Shown in pieces: positions 45,561 through 54,619 of a stretch of DNA of 64,000 nucleotides. This DNA comes from Clostridium sp. DL-VIII. GTDB taxonomy: Bacteria > Bacillota > Clostridia > Clostridiales > Clostridiaceae. The notes under the pieces were generated by a model. That model was not told the origin of the DNA and searched no databases. It worked only from the letters and a program-made list of their open reading frames with translations. The stretch is taken from assembly GCF_000230835.1 (NCBI RefSeq), contig NZ_CM001240.1, forward strand, positions 4,986,779-5,050,778, given 5' to 3'. Position 1 is the stretch's first letter. Each line of letters opens with the position of its first letter. The position numbers and the translations under genes are program-made.

Positions 45561-45621
45561 CTAATTCCTCCATGCTAATTAAGTAACTTTTAAATTTTAA
45601 TTTTAGTTTTAAAGCTTTCAT
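45553..45621 (-). CDS. Leader peptide of 22 aa overlapping rsgA start
   Basis: Reads MKALKLKLKFKSYL and then ISMEELDE. It has a strong GAAAGGAG ribosome binding site 9 nt before the ATG, and its stop codon lies 4 nt inside the rsgA start region, overlapping it by 8 nt. Its alternating Lys/Leu sequence and position resemble leader peptides of translation-attenuated genes. Translation of rsgA is probably coupled to it. No homology is claimed. Confidence 0.55.
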   Translation of the reverse strand: MKALKLKLKFKSYLISMEELDE

Positions 45622-45688
45622 TATCACATCACTCCTTTCAATAATTAATAAGTTTTATTTCTTACCTTCCTAAAAATGGGTAAAAAAA

Positions 45689-45729
45689 TCCCGCAGACAT
45701 TAACCTTAAAATGGCTACTACCTGCGGGA
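45689..45729 (-). terminator. Attenuator hairpin in the rsgA leader
   Basis: On the minus strand the arms TCCCGCAG (45729-45722) and CTGCGGGA (45696-45689) pair and are followed at once by TTTTTTT. It sits between the promoter and rsgA, so it can stop transcription before the gene. A second CCGCAG copy upstream (45864-45870) could pair with the same 3' arm and prevent its formation. Confidence 0.8.
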
Positions 45730-45942
45730 ATATTAATAAACAGATATACGCTCTGCTTTGCTATTCACCTAGAAATATGATAAATAATTAATAAAATAAG
45801 TATATATTACTTATTTTAAATGTTAATCATAATAGTCAATCTTTTATGAAAGGTTAGAATATTCTGCGGAAATGCAACACAAACAAAGGGTATAATTCCC
45901 CTTTAAAAAATTACAAAATTACGTTTTCGCCCATATTTAGTT

Positions 45943-45975
45943 TTATTTTAACATCACCTTTACATTTGCTCTCAT
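45943..45975 (-). CDS. Leader peptide of 10 aa in rsgA 5' UTR
   Basis: MRANVKVMLK with its own AAAGGAG ribosome binding site 9 nt before the ATG at 45975. It lies about 60 nt after the likely transcription start and before the hairpins. The setting is that of an attenuator leader ORF. Confidence 0.5.
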   Translation of the reverse strand: MRANVKVMLK

Positions 45976-46043
45976 ATAACATTTCTCCTTTCATAAGATT
46001 CATTATCATCTTTTTTATAATAAATCTTTTTATAACTATATAA

Positions 46044-46073
46044 AGCATACTATAACAAATAAGCACTTGTCAA
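46044..46073 (-). promoter_or_regulatory. Promoter of the rsgA leader transcript
   Basis: TTGACA (46073-46068) and TATGCT (46049-46044) with an 18-bp spacer, both on the minus strand. This starts a leader of about 475 nt ahead of rsgA. Confidence 0.65.
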
Positions 46074-46112
46074 TATATAGAAACTTATATTTTTTCCACA
46101 CTTGCTTTAATC

Positions 46113-47465
46113 TTACTTCTTATTCTTTCTACTTATATAAAAATATATAGGAAGTCCTATTAAGGTTATCCCTATTCCATATATTGCATTTAAGTAATCT
46201 GTTATAAATGTACTTATTAATATATATAAACCTCCAACAATTCCTATCAAAGGTACAACTGGATATAATGGAACTTTATATGATCTTTCCAGCTCTTTAT
46301 GCTTACTTCGTAATATAAAGATACCGCATACACACATTACGAAAAATATCCACATTACAAATACAACAAGGTTAGTAAGTGTATCGAAAGATCCACTTAA
46401 TACATACAAACTAGCTAATACTACTTCAAAAATAAATGTGTTGATAGGAGTTTGAAATTTATCATTCACTTTCCCAAAGAATCTGGAGAACGGAAAAAGA
46501 TTATCTTGAGCCATTGCAAAAGGAACTCTAACACCTGTCATTAAATATCCATTTAATGCACCAAAAATGGAAACCATTATCCCTGCTGCAATTAAAGCCG
46601 CTCCCATATCTCCAAAAATAATTACAGCTGCGTCTGAAGCTGGCTTAGAAGAAGCAATTACTTTAGACACTGGCATAATATTTATAATAGCTGTATTAAT
46701 TAATATATAGACTATAATTGTTGTTATTAGCCCGATAATTATGGACTTTGGTAGATCTTTCTTAGGGCTTTCAAGCTCACCAGACATATTTCCTACATTT
46801 ATCCAACCATCATAAGCCCATAAAGTTCCAAGTATTGCTGCTCCAAACCCTGCTGCTCCTACTGTATTTGTAGAAGAAACTGGTAATGTAAAATCATGTG
46901 CTGTCCCATTTATCAACCCAAATATAACAATAAAAAATATCGGTACAAGCTTACCAATTGTAGCAATAACTTGTACTTTGCTTCCTAATTTTGTCGATAA
47001 AACATTTAAAATCATTACAAAAAATAATATACATATTGCCAATATTTTTTGTGCTATTGGAGTTAAATTTGGTATAAAGTATGTTGCCTGAGTAACAAAA
47101 ACTATCGATAATGCCGCTGCTACCCCTGGTACATAAATTAGAGTTTGCATCCATCCAAATAAAAACGCCCATTTTTCACCATATAATTCTTTAATATAAG
47201 CAAATACTCCACCTGTCTTTGGAATCGCTACAGCTATTTCAGCTACTGTTAGAGCCGATGCTATTGTTATTAATCCACCAACTACCCAAGCCATTATTCC
47301 AAGCATCGGTGTGCCTGCATTTTTAAAAACTGATGATGCTTTAAAGAATATTCCTGAACCTATAACTACTCCTATAACTATTGTTATAGCTTCAAATAAA
47401 CCGATTTCCTTTTTGAGTCCATTAGCTTTAGTAATCTCTTCTTTATTATTTTTTGACTCATTCAT
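46113..47465 (-). CDS. APC family amino acid permease
   Basis: Membrane transporter of 450 aa with 12 hydrophobic helices. The first helix motif is GLFEAITIVIGVVIGSGIFF (unwound GSGIFF substrate loop) and the helix six region is ATLWAYDGWINVGNMSGEL, typical of LAT/YfnA-type exchangers for amino acids. C-terminal residues end in SRKNKK. Specificity is not readable. It is transcribed alone with its upstream region free of a T-box. Confidence 0.92.
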   Translation of the reverse strand: MNESKNNKEEITKANGLKKEIGLFEAITIVIGVVIGSGIFFKASSVFKNAGTPMLGIMAWVVGGLITIASALTVAEIAVAIPKTGGVFAYIKELYGEKWAFLFGWMQTLIYVPGVAAALSIVFVTQATYFIPNLTPIAQKILAICILFFVMILNVLSTKLGSKVQVIATIGKLVPIFFIVIFGLINGTAHDFTLPVSSTNTVGAAGFGAAILGTLWAYDGWINVGNMSGELESPKKDLPKSIIIGLITTIIVYILINTAIINIMPVSKVIASSKPASDAAVIIFGDMGAALIAAGIMVSIFGALNGYLMTGVRVPFAMAQDNLFPFSRFFGKVNDKFQTPINTFIFEVVLASLYVLSGSFDTLTNLVVFVMWIFFVMCVCGIFILRSKHKELERSYKVPLYPVVPLIGIVGGLYILISTFITDYLNAIYGIGITLIGLPIYFYISRKNKK

Positions 47466-47680
47466 TAATTATCATTCCTTTTTAATTTTTTATATAACAT
47501 ATTAAATTTAACGCTTTACTTAGTTTATATTTTTTGCATTATTTAGTCAATATATGTTATATAACAAATTCCATACTTATTTATTTACTCAATGCAAATT
47601 TATATTCTTATTACTCTTCTTTTTTATACTCAAAGATTCTTTTCATCACTGAATATATTTAATTCCGATATAAAAACAGC

Positions 47681-47700
47681 CTCTAATTATTAAATTAGAG
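47681..47700 (-). terminator. Terminator of the sigma/anti-sigma operon
   Basis: CTCTAATT / AATTAGAG with a 4-nt loop, followed on the minus strand by GGCTGTTTTTA. Confidence 0.6.
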
Positions 47701-47730
47701 ACTACTTTTTAATGGCACATTGTACTTAAA

Positions 47731-48750
47731 TTAATATTTATCCACTACAGTTCCAAGTATGGCATGTTTTATAATTGGATTATTTTGAATCCCTTTAAGT
47801 TCCTTTGGACTTCCTATAACTACAGCTCCACCTATCTTAATATTCTTTTCATCTATATTTTCAATATATTGGGTATCTCCTATTTCTTTTAACTGCTTAA
47901 GTGCAGTTTTGAAATTTTCCATCCTGCTATCAACATCCACTCTAAATTCACCAGCCCCATCAGTGGACTTTATTCCTATAACATTAAATGCTGTATTTTT
48001 TAATTCAACTGCATGTTCTTTTTCATCTTCAGAATTATTATCAACCCAATAAAATGTTATTAAATTGCTATCTAGCATTTTGTTTACTTCTTCATAACTA
48101 TATTCTTTATTGAAGGACAATGCTATTTCAACTATTTTATCATTATCAATTTCATTTAAGTATTGAAAATCATTTATTATATTTTCTTTATCAGAAGATG
48201 ATGTATTATCAGGAATTTTATTATTTTCTGTTTGATAATCATATATGTTTTGTTCATAATTAACATATGGATATAAAAATTGCAGTTTTCTTAGTCCATA
48301 AACATCGCTGGATCTTTCACTTATATTATCATTTAATGGGATATTGCTTATCGCCAACCTTTCTTTTGACATTTTATCTTTTAAAAGACCTCCTAAATAA
48401 TTAGTAGAACCAGCATAAATAACTTTGCCTCCAATTTTCTTTCCATACTCATAAGTACTCATATATTTAAAATATCCTGTTACTTCACATGTTTCTTTTC
48501 CTATATATTCATTTGGATTCATTATTACATTTTCCAATTCAAGTTTCTTTTCCTCCTTGGTATACGCATTTTCTATATATTTATGACTTGCAAAATTTAG
48601 AGTCAATATTCCTAAAATAATTATAATTAATGTTGAAATTATTGAAATTGTTATTAACTTTAAATTTAACTGTTTTCTTTTCTTTTTTATTTCTTTCTTG
48701 ATTTGATTCTCCATGTTATTTGAAAATATATCTTCAATATCTTTATTCAT
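47731..48750 (-). CDS. Membrane anti-sigma factor with sigma-regulator domains
   Basis: Protein of 339 aa with a cytoplasmic N-terminus (residues 1-40), one membrane helix (about 31-50, LKLITISIISTLIIIILGIL) and a 280-residue outside domain. The N-terminal motif and the C-terminal pattern (KTALKQLKEIGDTQYIENID) match the Sigma_reg_N/Sigma_reg_C anti-sigma family that partners ECF sigma factors of the YlaC type. I use the ATG at 48750, after GGAAGGTG, which overlaps the last eight bases of the sigma gene; the longer frame has no ribosome binding site. Its outside domain probably senses envelope stress. Confidence 0.82.
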   Translation of the reverse strand: MNKDIEDIFSNNMENQIKKEIKKKRKQLNLKLITISIISTLIIIILGILTLNFASHKYIENAYTKEEKKLELENVIMNPNEYIGKETCEVTGYFKYMSTYEYGKKIGGKVIYAGSTNYLGGLLKDKMSKERLAISNIPLNDNISERSSDVYGLRKLQFLYPYVNYEQNIYDYQTENNKIPDNTSSSDKENIINDFQYLNEIDNDKIVEIALSFNKEYSYEEVNKMLDSNLITFYWVDNNSEDEKEHAVELKNTAFNVIGIKSTDGAGEFRVDVDSRMENFKTALKQLKEIGDTQYIENIDEKNIKIGGAVVIGSPKELKGIQNNPIIKHAILGTVVDKY

Positions 48751-49228
48751 ATTTTTCACCTTCCCATATTTCTTTAAACCTATTTCTCGCTCTATAACAT
48801 AAAGTCTTTGCTGATCCTTCTTCAATATTAAGGAGATTGCCTATGCTCCTATAAGACATTCCCAAACTATATTTTAAAACTAGTAAGTTTTTTTCACTTT
48901 CTTTCATTGATGCTAAAATTCTATTAACCTCCATAGAATTATCTATATGTCCTATTTTAAAATCACTTTCAATAGTAGCATATAGTTCATTTGTTAAACT
49001 CACATTAATTTTACTTCTTTTATATAATGTATAAAATTTGTTAATAGAAACCTTAAACATCCATGCTTTTATATTTCCATCAATTAATATATCAATATTT
49101 TCATAAGTTTTAATGAACGTTTCCTGCACAATATCTTCTGCATCTTCCTTTGATGAACCTATTGAAATTAAATATTTGTAAATTATAGCTAAATCCTCTT
49201 TTATTAAACTGCATATATCATCCTTAAT
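48743..49228 (-). CDS. ECF RNA polymerase sigma factor
   Basis: Sigma-70 family factor. Region 2 is YKYLISIGSSKEDAEDIVQE then FIKTYEN; region 4 is YSLGMSYRSIGNLLNIEEGS. Partner of the anti-sigma gene that overlaps its 3' end. The start is uncertain: no ATG, GTG or TTG has a suitable Shine-Dalgarno near the first conserved residues, whereas an in-frame ATT at 49228 stands 5 nt after GGGGGGAG. I used it (161 aa). A GTG at 49267 or an earlier start at 49342 remain possible, but the residues there are hydrophobic or of unlikely composition. A nine-codon ORF with its own ribosome binding site precedes it (49242-49271). Confidence 0.85.
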   Translation of the reverse strand: MKDDICSLIKEDLAIIYKYLISIGSSKEDAEDIVQETFIKTYENIDILIDGNIKAWMFKVSINKFYTLYKRSKINVSLTNELYATIESDFKIGHIDNSMEVNRILASMKESEKNLLVLKYSLGMSYRSIGNLLNIEEGSAKTLCYRARNRFKEIWEGEKYE

Positions 49229-49363
49229 TTTTACTCCCCCCTTATGTCCACTTTTTAATGGTACCACACATATATAACTTTTTACTCCTTCAAAAGTGAA
49301 CACGATAATTAAAATTTTCCAAAAAAATAAACTTAAACACACATAAAAAACGTCTGCTTAAGC

Positions 49364-50824
49364 TTATTTTGTAAATATATAGGCTGATTCATTTTCAAGA
49401 AGAACCTTTAAATCATTCTTTTTATCTCCAAGTATATTAACATCTTCTTTTGTAATAAATAAAAGTGAATCATTTGCATTATCTACTAAAAAACCTTCTG
49501 CGCCTCCTTCTATTGGAGTTAAATCATCATATAATTCAGCACTTAACCAGTAGCTTTGATCATAATGATTTATATATATTCTTTTTCCTTTATATTGCTG
49601 CGTACTTCCAATATTCTTAATCAATTCTTGATTAAGCTCTGGCTCAGGACTCGAAATTCTACTTACTATAACTTCTTCGCTTTTATATATAGATATTGCA
49701 ATCATCACAATTAATATAATTTGAGTAATTAAATTTCTATTTTTTTCCTTTAACAAAAAACTTGTTGTAGCACCTATACTTAAGGCTATAGCAGGATATA
49801 CCGGAAGCATATACCATGATATTTTCGTTTTTGCCATAGTATACAATAGAAATGGTACAACTATCCATGTACCTATAATCAAGCCATTATTAACCGTTTC
49901 CTTATTTCCTATATACCTATATATAAGAACTATGTATGCCATAGATGTTGCAACAAAAAGAAGATTCCAATAAAAATACGACCATTGCAATCCTTCTAAA
50001 TAAAAGCAGTATCCGCCAATATGACCTTCTAGAACCTCTGATGTTCTTTTTAATAAATCAAATTCTACCATAGTTTTGAAAAAGGTTATACCATCATTGA
50101 TGTATCTTAATATTATCCATATAAATATAGGTGCACAGATACTTAAAACCAATAAAAATATTTGTTTTACTTTTAGCTTAAATAAAAACTTACTCAATAA
50201 TAAATAAATTATTCCTATTACAATTATATTACCTGCATGCCAGCTCTTACTTAAAAATGCTAAAGCAAAAGAGATTCCAAAAGCATATATCCATTTGCTA
50301 TTATTTTCTACTAATGCCAATGATACTATTGCCATTGTAAAGAATAATACATATATAGAATCTGCATCCCCAGTACGTGCGCAATGTTCTGTAATAAATG
50401 GTATTGTTGTAGCCATAACAATTGTAGAAATTAATGATGCCAGCCTTCCATACTTACATAAACTAAAAATTCCTATAATTAATATGGTTAACATTGCTGC
50501 TAATCCTGAAAACAATCTAAGCCCTAGCGGATTAAATCCTGCTATTTTATACCCTAAAACTATTATCCAAAAGCTTATTGGAGGTTTTAAGTTCCAATAG
50601 TCATTATTATAAGCATAAGTATTTACTACATAATTATTTCTTTTCATCATTTCATAGGCACTAACACCATGCCTTGCTTCATCAAAACTTTCTATAGGCA
50701 CGATTCCCAAATTGAAAAATACATTAAACAAAGCGACCATTAATATAACTATAAAAATAATATAATACAATTTTTCAATAATCTTTATAAGGCTATCAAA
50801 CAATTTTGTATTAAATATATTCAT
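49364..50824 (-). CDS. Glycosyltransferase family 39 (ArnT/PMT-like) membrane protein
   Basis: Integral membrane glycosyltransferase of 486 aa with about 10-12 hydrophobic helices. The first loop carries the conserved acidic sugar-lipid motif ESFDEARHGVSAYEM, then YWNLKPPISFWIIVLGYK, as in GT39/ArnT proteins that use polyprenyl-phosphate sugars. Later helices end in a soluble tail (YINHYDQSYWLSAELYDD). The acceptor (cell wall polymer, lipid or protein) is unknown. Just downstream of the sigma factor on the same strand, so it could feed the envelope-stress response; no operon link is proven. Confidence 0.88.
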   Translation of the reverse strand: MNIFNTKLFDSLIKIIEKLYYIIFIVILMVALFNVFFNLGIVPIESFDEARHGVSAYEMMKRNNYVVNTYAYNNDYWNLKPPISFWIIVLGYKIAGFNPLGLRLFSGLAAMLTILIIGIFSLCKYGRLASLISTIVMATTIPFITEHCARTGDADSIYVLFFTMAIVSLALVENNSKWIYAFGISFALAFLSKSWHAGNIIVIGIIYLLLSKFLFKLKVKQIFLLVLSICAPIFIWIILRYINDGITFFKTMVEFDLLKRTSEVLEGHIGGYCFYLEGLQWSYFYWNLLFVATSMAYIVLIYRYIGNKETVNNGLIIGTWIVVPFLLYTMAKTKISWYMLPVYPAIALSIGATTSFLLKEKNRNLITQIILIVMIAISIYKSEEVIVSRISSPEPELNQELIKNIGSTQQYKGKRIYINHYDQSYWLSAELYDDLTPIEGGAEGFLVDNANDSLLFITKEDVNILGDKKNDLKVLLENESAYIFTK

Positions 50825-50931
50825 AACATGCTCCCCTTTATATCTGTTTATTTACGGAGTCCTTACTATATTAACCTCAGCTTAAGAATATATACATTTC
50901 AAAAATGCTTATACTAATAATTTCTAGTAAA

Positions 50932-50964
50932 AAACAGCTTCTAATTCTAAGTTAGAAACTGTTT
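50932..50964 (-). terminator. Terminator of the radical SAM gene
   Basis: AAACAG...CTGTTT with the inner pair TTCTAA/TTAGAA. T run on the minus strand. Lies between the radical SAM stop and the GT39 start. Confidence 0.7.
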
Positions 50965-51009
50965 ACTTATATTCTTATAAAAAACATTATTTAAAATAGT
51001 TATATATAT

Positions 51010-51876
51010 TTATAATCTTCTTTCTTCCTCACCTTTTAACCTGTTATTTTTCATATAATAATCAATTTGCTTTAATAACATTTCCTTATCCTGCGGTAAA
51101 TTCCCTTTTAATGAAATATAATTTGATGCATGATTACATCTAAATACCATTAGTTCATTAACATTAATTTGTTCTATTAAAAGCCTGATTTCATTTAAAA
51201 TTTCTCTATCACTTAAAACTTCAAATTCTTTATTTAAAATTTTATTATATAAAACCGTGTCCTTTTCAATCATAAGAGTCAATACACCTAGATAATCTGG
51301 CGACATTTCAGTTATTATTTTCCCAGTTTTGATTGCATGATTTCTACTTGATTTTTTTCCACCTATACCAGAAATAACAGTTACTGAAAGTAAAATATCT
51401 GCATCTTTAACCATCTTTCCAGCCTTTATTAAAGTTCCACTATCTACACCTTTGTTTATATCTTTTAAAACTACATCATCTCCACTTTCAACGCCCATAT
51501 ATATCATAGATAAACCTAAAGCTTTAAGCTCCTTTAATTCCTGAGTGGTTTTAAGTAAAATTGATTTAGGTGATCCATAAAGAGTAATTCTTTTGCACTC
51601 AGGAAATACTTCCTTTATATATGAGAATATTTCCTTTAACTTCTCCGTAGGAATAATTAAAGCATCTCCATCTGCTAAAAATATTCTCTCTACATATTTA
51701 TATACTTGTCTAAAATAATTTATATCATTTTTAATATCATCTAAAGATTTTATCATAAATTTCTTAGACTTATACATACTGCAAAAACTGCATTTATTGT
51801 GAGAACACCCTAAAGTAACTTGTATTATTAAACTATTAGCCTCACTTGGCGGTCTGTATAATGGATAATCATACAT
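51010..51876 (-). CDS. Radical SAM enzyme
   Basis: Protein of 288 aa with the [4Fe-4S]/SAM motif TLGCSHNKCSFCSMY at residues 22-36 and the GGE-like GDALI, GVESGDD segments. Short length and the PPSEANSLIIQVTLGCSHN opening match the Elp3-like radical SAM proteins often labelled B12-binding-free. Reaction unknown. Starts 57 nt upstream of the exporter gene in the same direction. Confidence 0.85.
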   Translation of the reverse strand: MYDYPLYRPPSEANSLIIQVTLGCSHNKCSFCSMYKSKKFMIKSLDDIKNDINYFRQVYKYVERIFLADGDALIIPTEKLKEIFSYIKEVFPECKRITLYGSPKSILLKTTQELKELKALGLSMIYMGVESGDDVVLKDINKGVDSGTLIKAGKMVKDADILLSVTVISGIGGKKSSRNHAIKTGKIITEMSPDYLGVLTLMIEKDTVLYNKILNKEFEVLSDREILNEIRLLIEQINVNELMVFRCNHASNYISLKGNLPQDKEMLLKQIDYYMKNNRLKGEEERRL

Positions 51877-51932
51877 AAATTATCTAGCTCCTTTCGTTTG
51901 ATTTTACTTTCCTAATTCTACATTGCACTTAG

Positions 51933-52898
51933 TTATCTATAGTGTATAGACTCTTTAAATTTTTTCTTTACAATTAAGAAGTCTTCTAAATCATTTAAAA
52001 ACTGAAACAATAAGGCTCTGTTTTCAAATTCGTTTCTATTTTTAGGCAGTTCCATATCTGCATAATCTTTTCTAAGTAAATTTAATTTATTAATAAGTTC
52101 AATACAATCATTATTCTCATGAAGATTCATTGCAACATTATTGGTGAAGTCCGATAATATTTTAGTTTGACCATAAGTCATATAAAATCTTGAGAAATGC
52201 TTTTTCATTCTTTTCATTGTATCCAATTGTATTATTCTCATCTCTATATAATTTAGATAATAATCGTTTTTCTTAAATAAATGATTATTATTTATTGTCC
52301 GCGCTATATCTTTAGACTTTTTAATAAGTTTCTCGACTTCCAATAATATTTCTCGTTCATAAACTGGTACAGCTTGAGTTACCAAGCTTACTGCCATGTC
52401 TGATAATATAGCTCTATAACAATCTTCTATTCTTAACTTATTCTTTTCAAACTCATCTTCTAAAGAAGCTGCATATAAATTAAATAACATTGCAACACCA
52501 ATTCCTATTATAGTTAATTGTGCTTCATTTATTATCCATGAAGCATTTATATTTGTACTTGTTAAAAGATGAGTTGAAAGTACTGCTCCAGGAACCATGC
52601 CTTCGCTCATTTTTAGAAGCTGAGTAGTTGATATAAAAATTATCAAAAACAGTCCAAATACAATAGGATTATTACCAAGCAAGATGTATAATACAAAAGA
52701 TAAAAGTATAGCTATTGCAGCTGTGATTACTCTTCTGCCTCCGATTAGCAATGCTTCCTTCTTAGTATCCTGAATAGTAAGGATTGCAATTATACCCGAG
52801 GTTACACCAAACTGTAAACCAATATAATTTGATATCATTATTGCTACTGTAGCTGACAAAGCCATTTTGAAAACCTTCGACTGTAAATATTTAATCAT
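51933..52898 (-). CDS. Aromatic acid exporter family (FUSC/ArAE-like) protein
   Basis: Membrane protein of 321 aa: about six hydrophobic helices (residues 10-155), starting SKVFKMALSATVAIMISNYI with GLQFGVTSGIIAILTIQDTK, and a soluble helical C-terminal part (about 165-320). This is the ArAE_1/ArAE_1_C layout of Gram-positive relatives of AaeB. The ATG at 52898 has TTGGAGAAG 6 nt upstream and is chosen over the ATG five codons before. Exported compound unknown. Same direction as MATE gene upstream. Confidence 0.82.
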   Translation of the reverse strand: MIKYLQSKVFKMALSATVAIMISNYIGLQFGVTSGIIAILTIQDTKKEALLIGGRRVITAAIAILLSFVLYILLGNNPIVFGLFLIIFISTTQLLKMSEGMVPGAVLSTHLLTSTNINASWIINEAQLTIIGIGVAMLFNLYAASLEDEFEKNKLRIEDCYRAILSDMAVSLVTQAVPVYEREILLEVEKLIKKSKDIARTINNNHLFKKNDYYLNYIEMRIIQLDTMKRMKKHFSRFYMTYGQTKILSDFTNNVAMNLHENNDCIELINKLNLLRKDYADMELPKNRNEFENRALLFQFLNDLEDFLIVKKKFKESIHYR

Positions 52899-52922
52899 AC
52901 GAATCTTCTCCAATCCTATATC

Positions 52923-52959
52923 TTAAGGCACATCTTTGGTCTATTATCATATGCCTAAA
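52923..52959. repeat. Degenerate TTAGGCACA-type repeat
   Basis: Starts TTAAGGCACA and ends ATATGCCTAA, a 37-bp degenerate copy of the family ends with a much shortened middle. Lies between the exporter and the MATE gene. Confidence 0.45.
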
Positions 52960-52976
52960 GCATTTCATCTATTCTT

Positions 52977-54323
52977 TTATGTTAAATTTTTTATAAACTT
53001 AGCATGTTCTTTTCTATGCTTTATAAGTATTGGAACTTCATAAGAAAGCATTATAATCCATCCTCCTAGACAGCTTAAAGCAATACCAACTATACCAAAC
53101 CTCGGAGCAAGTAAATAAGCAAATAATACTCTTCCAACCATTTGAACAAAAGTAGATCTTAAAGTAACCTTTAAATCTCCCATTCCTCTAAAGTATCCTT
53201 GTATTCCATTTGTCCATGCTGGAAGTATATAAAAAAATGCCATTAAATGAAGATATGTCGCTCCTAACTCTATAACTTTTGATCCTTCATTTGGGACAAA
53301 TAAGTTCATCAAGTTATTTGCTCCAAAGTATACTGACAAGACGAGTATGCACCAAAATAACATTTCAAGTTTTAATCCTGTCCAAAGCCCTTCCTTTATC
53401 CGATGATGTTTTTCACCACCTCTATTTTGGGCTAAAAATGTAGTCATAGCACTGCTAATACTTTGTTGTGGTGTAAACGCAAAATCATCTACTCTGTTAA
53501 CTGCATTGAAGGTTGCAATTGCATCCACACCTAGAGGATTAACGGCAGCTTGAACAAGAACTTTTCCCACATACAAGCAAGTTTGCTGCATTGCTGTGAC
53601 CCAGCTATAATTTATAGTGATTTTTAATAAATTTTTATCTAATATAATTTCATTTTTTGAGAAATGCAATAATGGCACCTTTTTATAAATATAAATAATA
53701 CAAAAAAGGCTGGAGAACATTTCAGCTGTTGCAGTTGCAATTCCTGAACCGATAACCCCCATATTAAAATAAACTACGAATATAATATCCATTACCACAT
53801 TTAATACTGCTGAAATAGCTAAAAAAATTAATGGCGATTTTGAATCACCTATGCTACGTAAAATTGAAGCAAATGCATTATATAAAAATGTAAAAATCAG
53901 TCCCAAAAATATAATCCTTAAATAAGCTGCAGCATCTGGTATTATTTCTTGTGGAGCTTGTATTAACTTTAATATTGGTTCAATAAATATTATGCCTAAT
54001 ATAATTACAATTGAAGTAAATATAAGTCCGGCTATCATAGTAGTTGAAACTTCTCTCTTGAATTTTTTTATATCATTAGCTCCAAAATATTCACTCATAA
54101 GTACTGAAGCTCCCATACAAATTCCTATAATAAAGAATATTATGATGTTCATTATAGGATTTGCTGTACCAACAGCTGCTAAAGCTTCTGTGCCTACAAA
54201 TCTTCCTACAATAATTGAATCTGCTGCATTATAAGTTAATTGAAATAAATTTGCTAATACCAAAGGAACTGCAAATTTAATTAAATGTTTTGATATATTC
54301 CCTTTTGTCATGTCTGTAATCAA
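52977..54323 (-). CDS. MATE family efflux transporter
   Basis: Multidrug/toxin extrusion pump of 448 aa with 12 hydrophobic helices in two bundles. The first bundle opens LIKFAVPLVLANLFQLTYNA with ADSIIVGRFVG; the family signature PGPVTAQ-type segment is replaced by FTPQQSISSAMTTFLAQNRG in the second. Drives export with Na+ or H+. The start is TTG at 54323, 9 nt after GGGGAG. Likely multidrug or flavin-like export; the substrate is not readable. Confidence 0.92.
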   Translation of the reverse strand: MITDMTKGNISKHLIKFAVPLVLANLFQLTYNAADSIIVGRFVGTEALAAVGTANPIMNIIIFFIIGICMGASVLMSEYFGANDIKKFKREVSTTMIAGLIFTSIVIILGIIFIEPILKLIQAPQEIIPDAAAYLRIIFLGLIFTFLYNAFASILRSIGDSKSPLIFLAISAVLNVVMDIIFVVYFNMGVIGSGIATATAEMFSSLFCIIYIYKKVPLLHFSKNEIILDKNLLKITINYSWVTAMQQTCLYVGKVLVQAAVNPLGVDAIATFNAVNRVDDFAFTPQQSISSAMTTFLAQNRGGEKHHRIKEGLWTGLKLEMLFWCILVLSVYFGANNLMNLFVPNEGSKVIELGATYLHLMAFFYILPAWTNGIQGYFRGMGDLKVTLRSTFVQMVGRVLFAYLLAPRFGIVGIALSCLGGWIIMLSYEVPILIKHRKEHAKFIKNLT

Positions 54324-54571
54324 TATTTTCCACTCCCCAATCCTCTTCTTACGTATATAAAAAATAGCAGATAATAATACTTCTATGTTATTTTTAATTA
54401 TACCGTATGTTTTTGCAATAACTTAACATACACTATAAATTATTATTACTATCTACTTCATGCACACGTGTTCTCTATTCTATGTTAATTATATACCCCT
54501 TTCATTGCTTTTGGAAGAATATAAACTCTCTTTTATTTTCAATATCAAAATAAAAGACTAAGATATATAAA

Positions 54572-54604
54572 AAAACATAGGGTAGTATACTTTCCCTATG
54601 TTTT
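54572..54604 (-). terminator. Terminator of the tre operon
   Basis: AAAACATAGGG and CCCTATGTTTT form an 11-bp stem with a minus-strand T run, 16 nt past the treC stop. Confidence 0.85.
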
Positions 54605-54619
54605 CATTAATTAAAATTC

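Noticed and set aside
46074-46112. T-box or riboswitch ahead of the rsgA leader or the APC permease
   Set aside because: No T-box antiterminator motif (TGGNACCGCG) or known aptamer core is visible near either gene.
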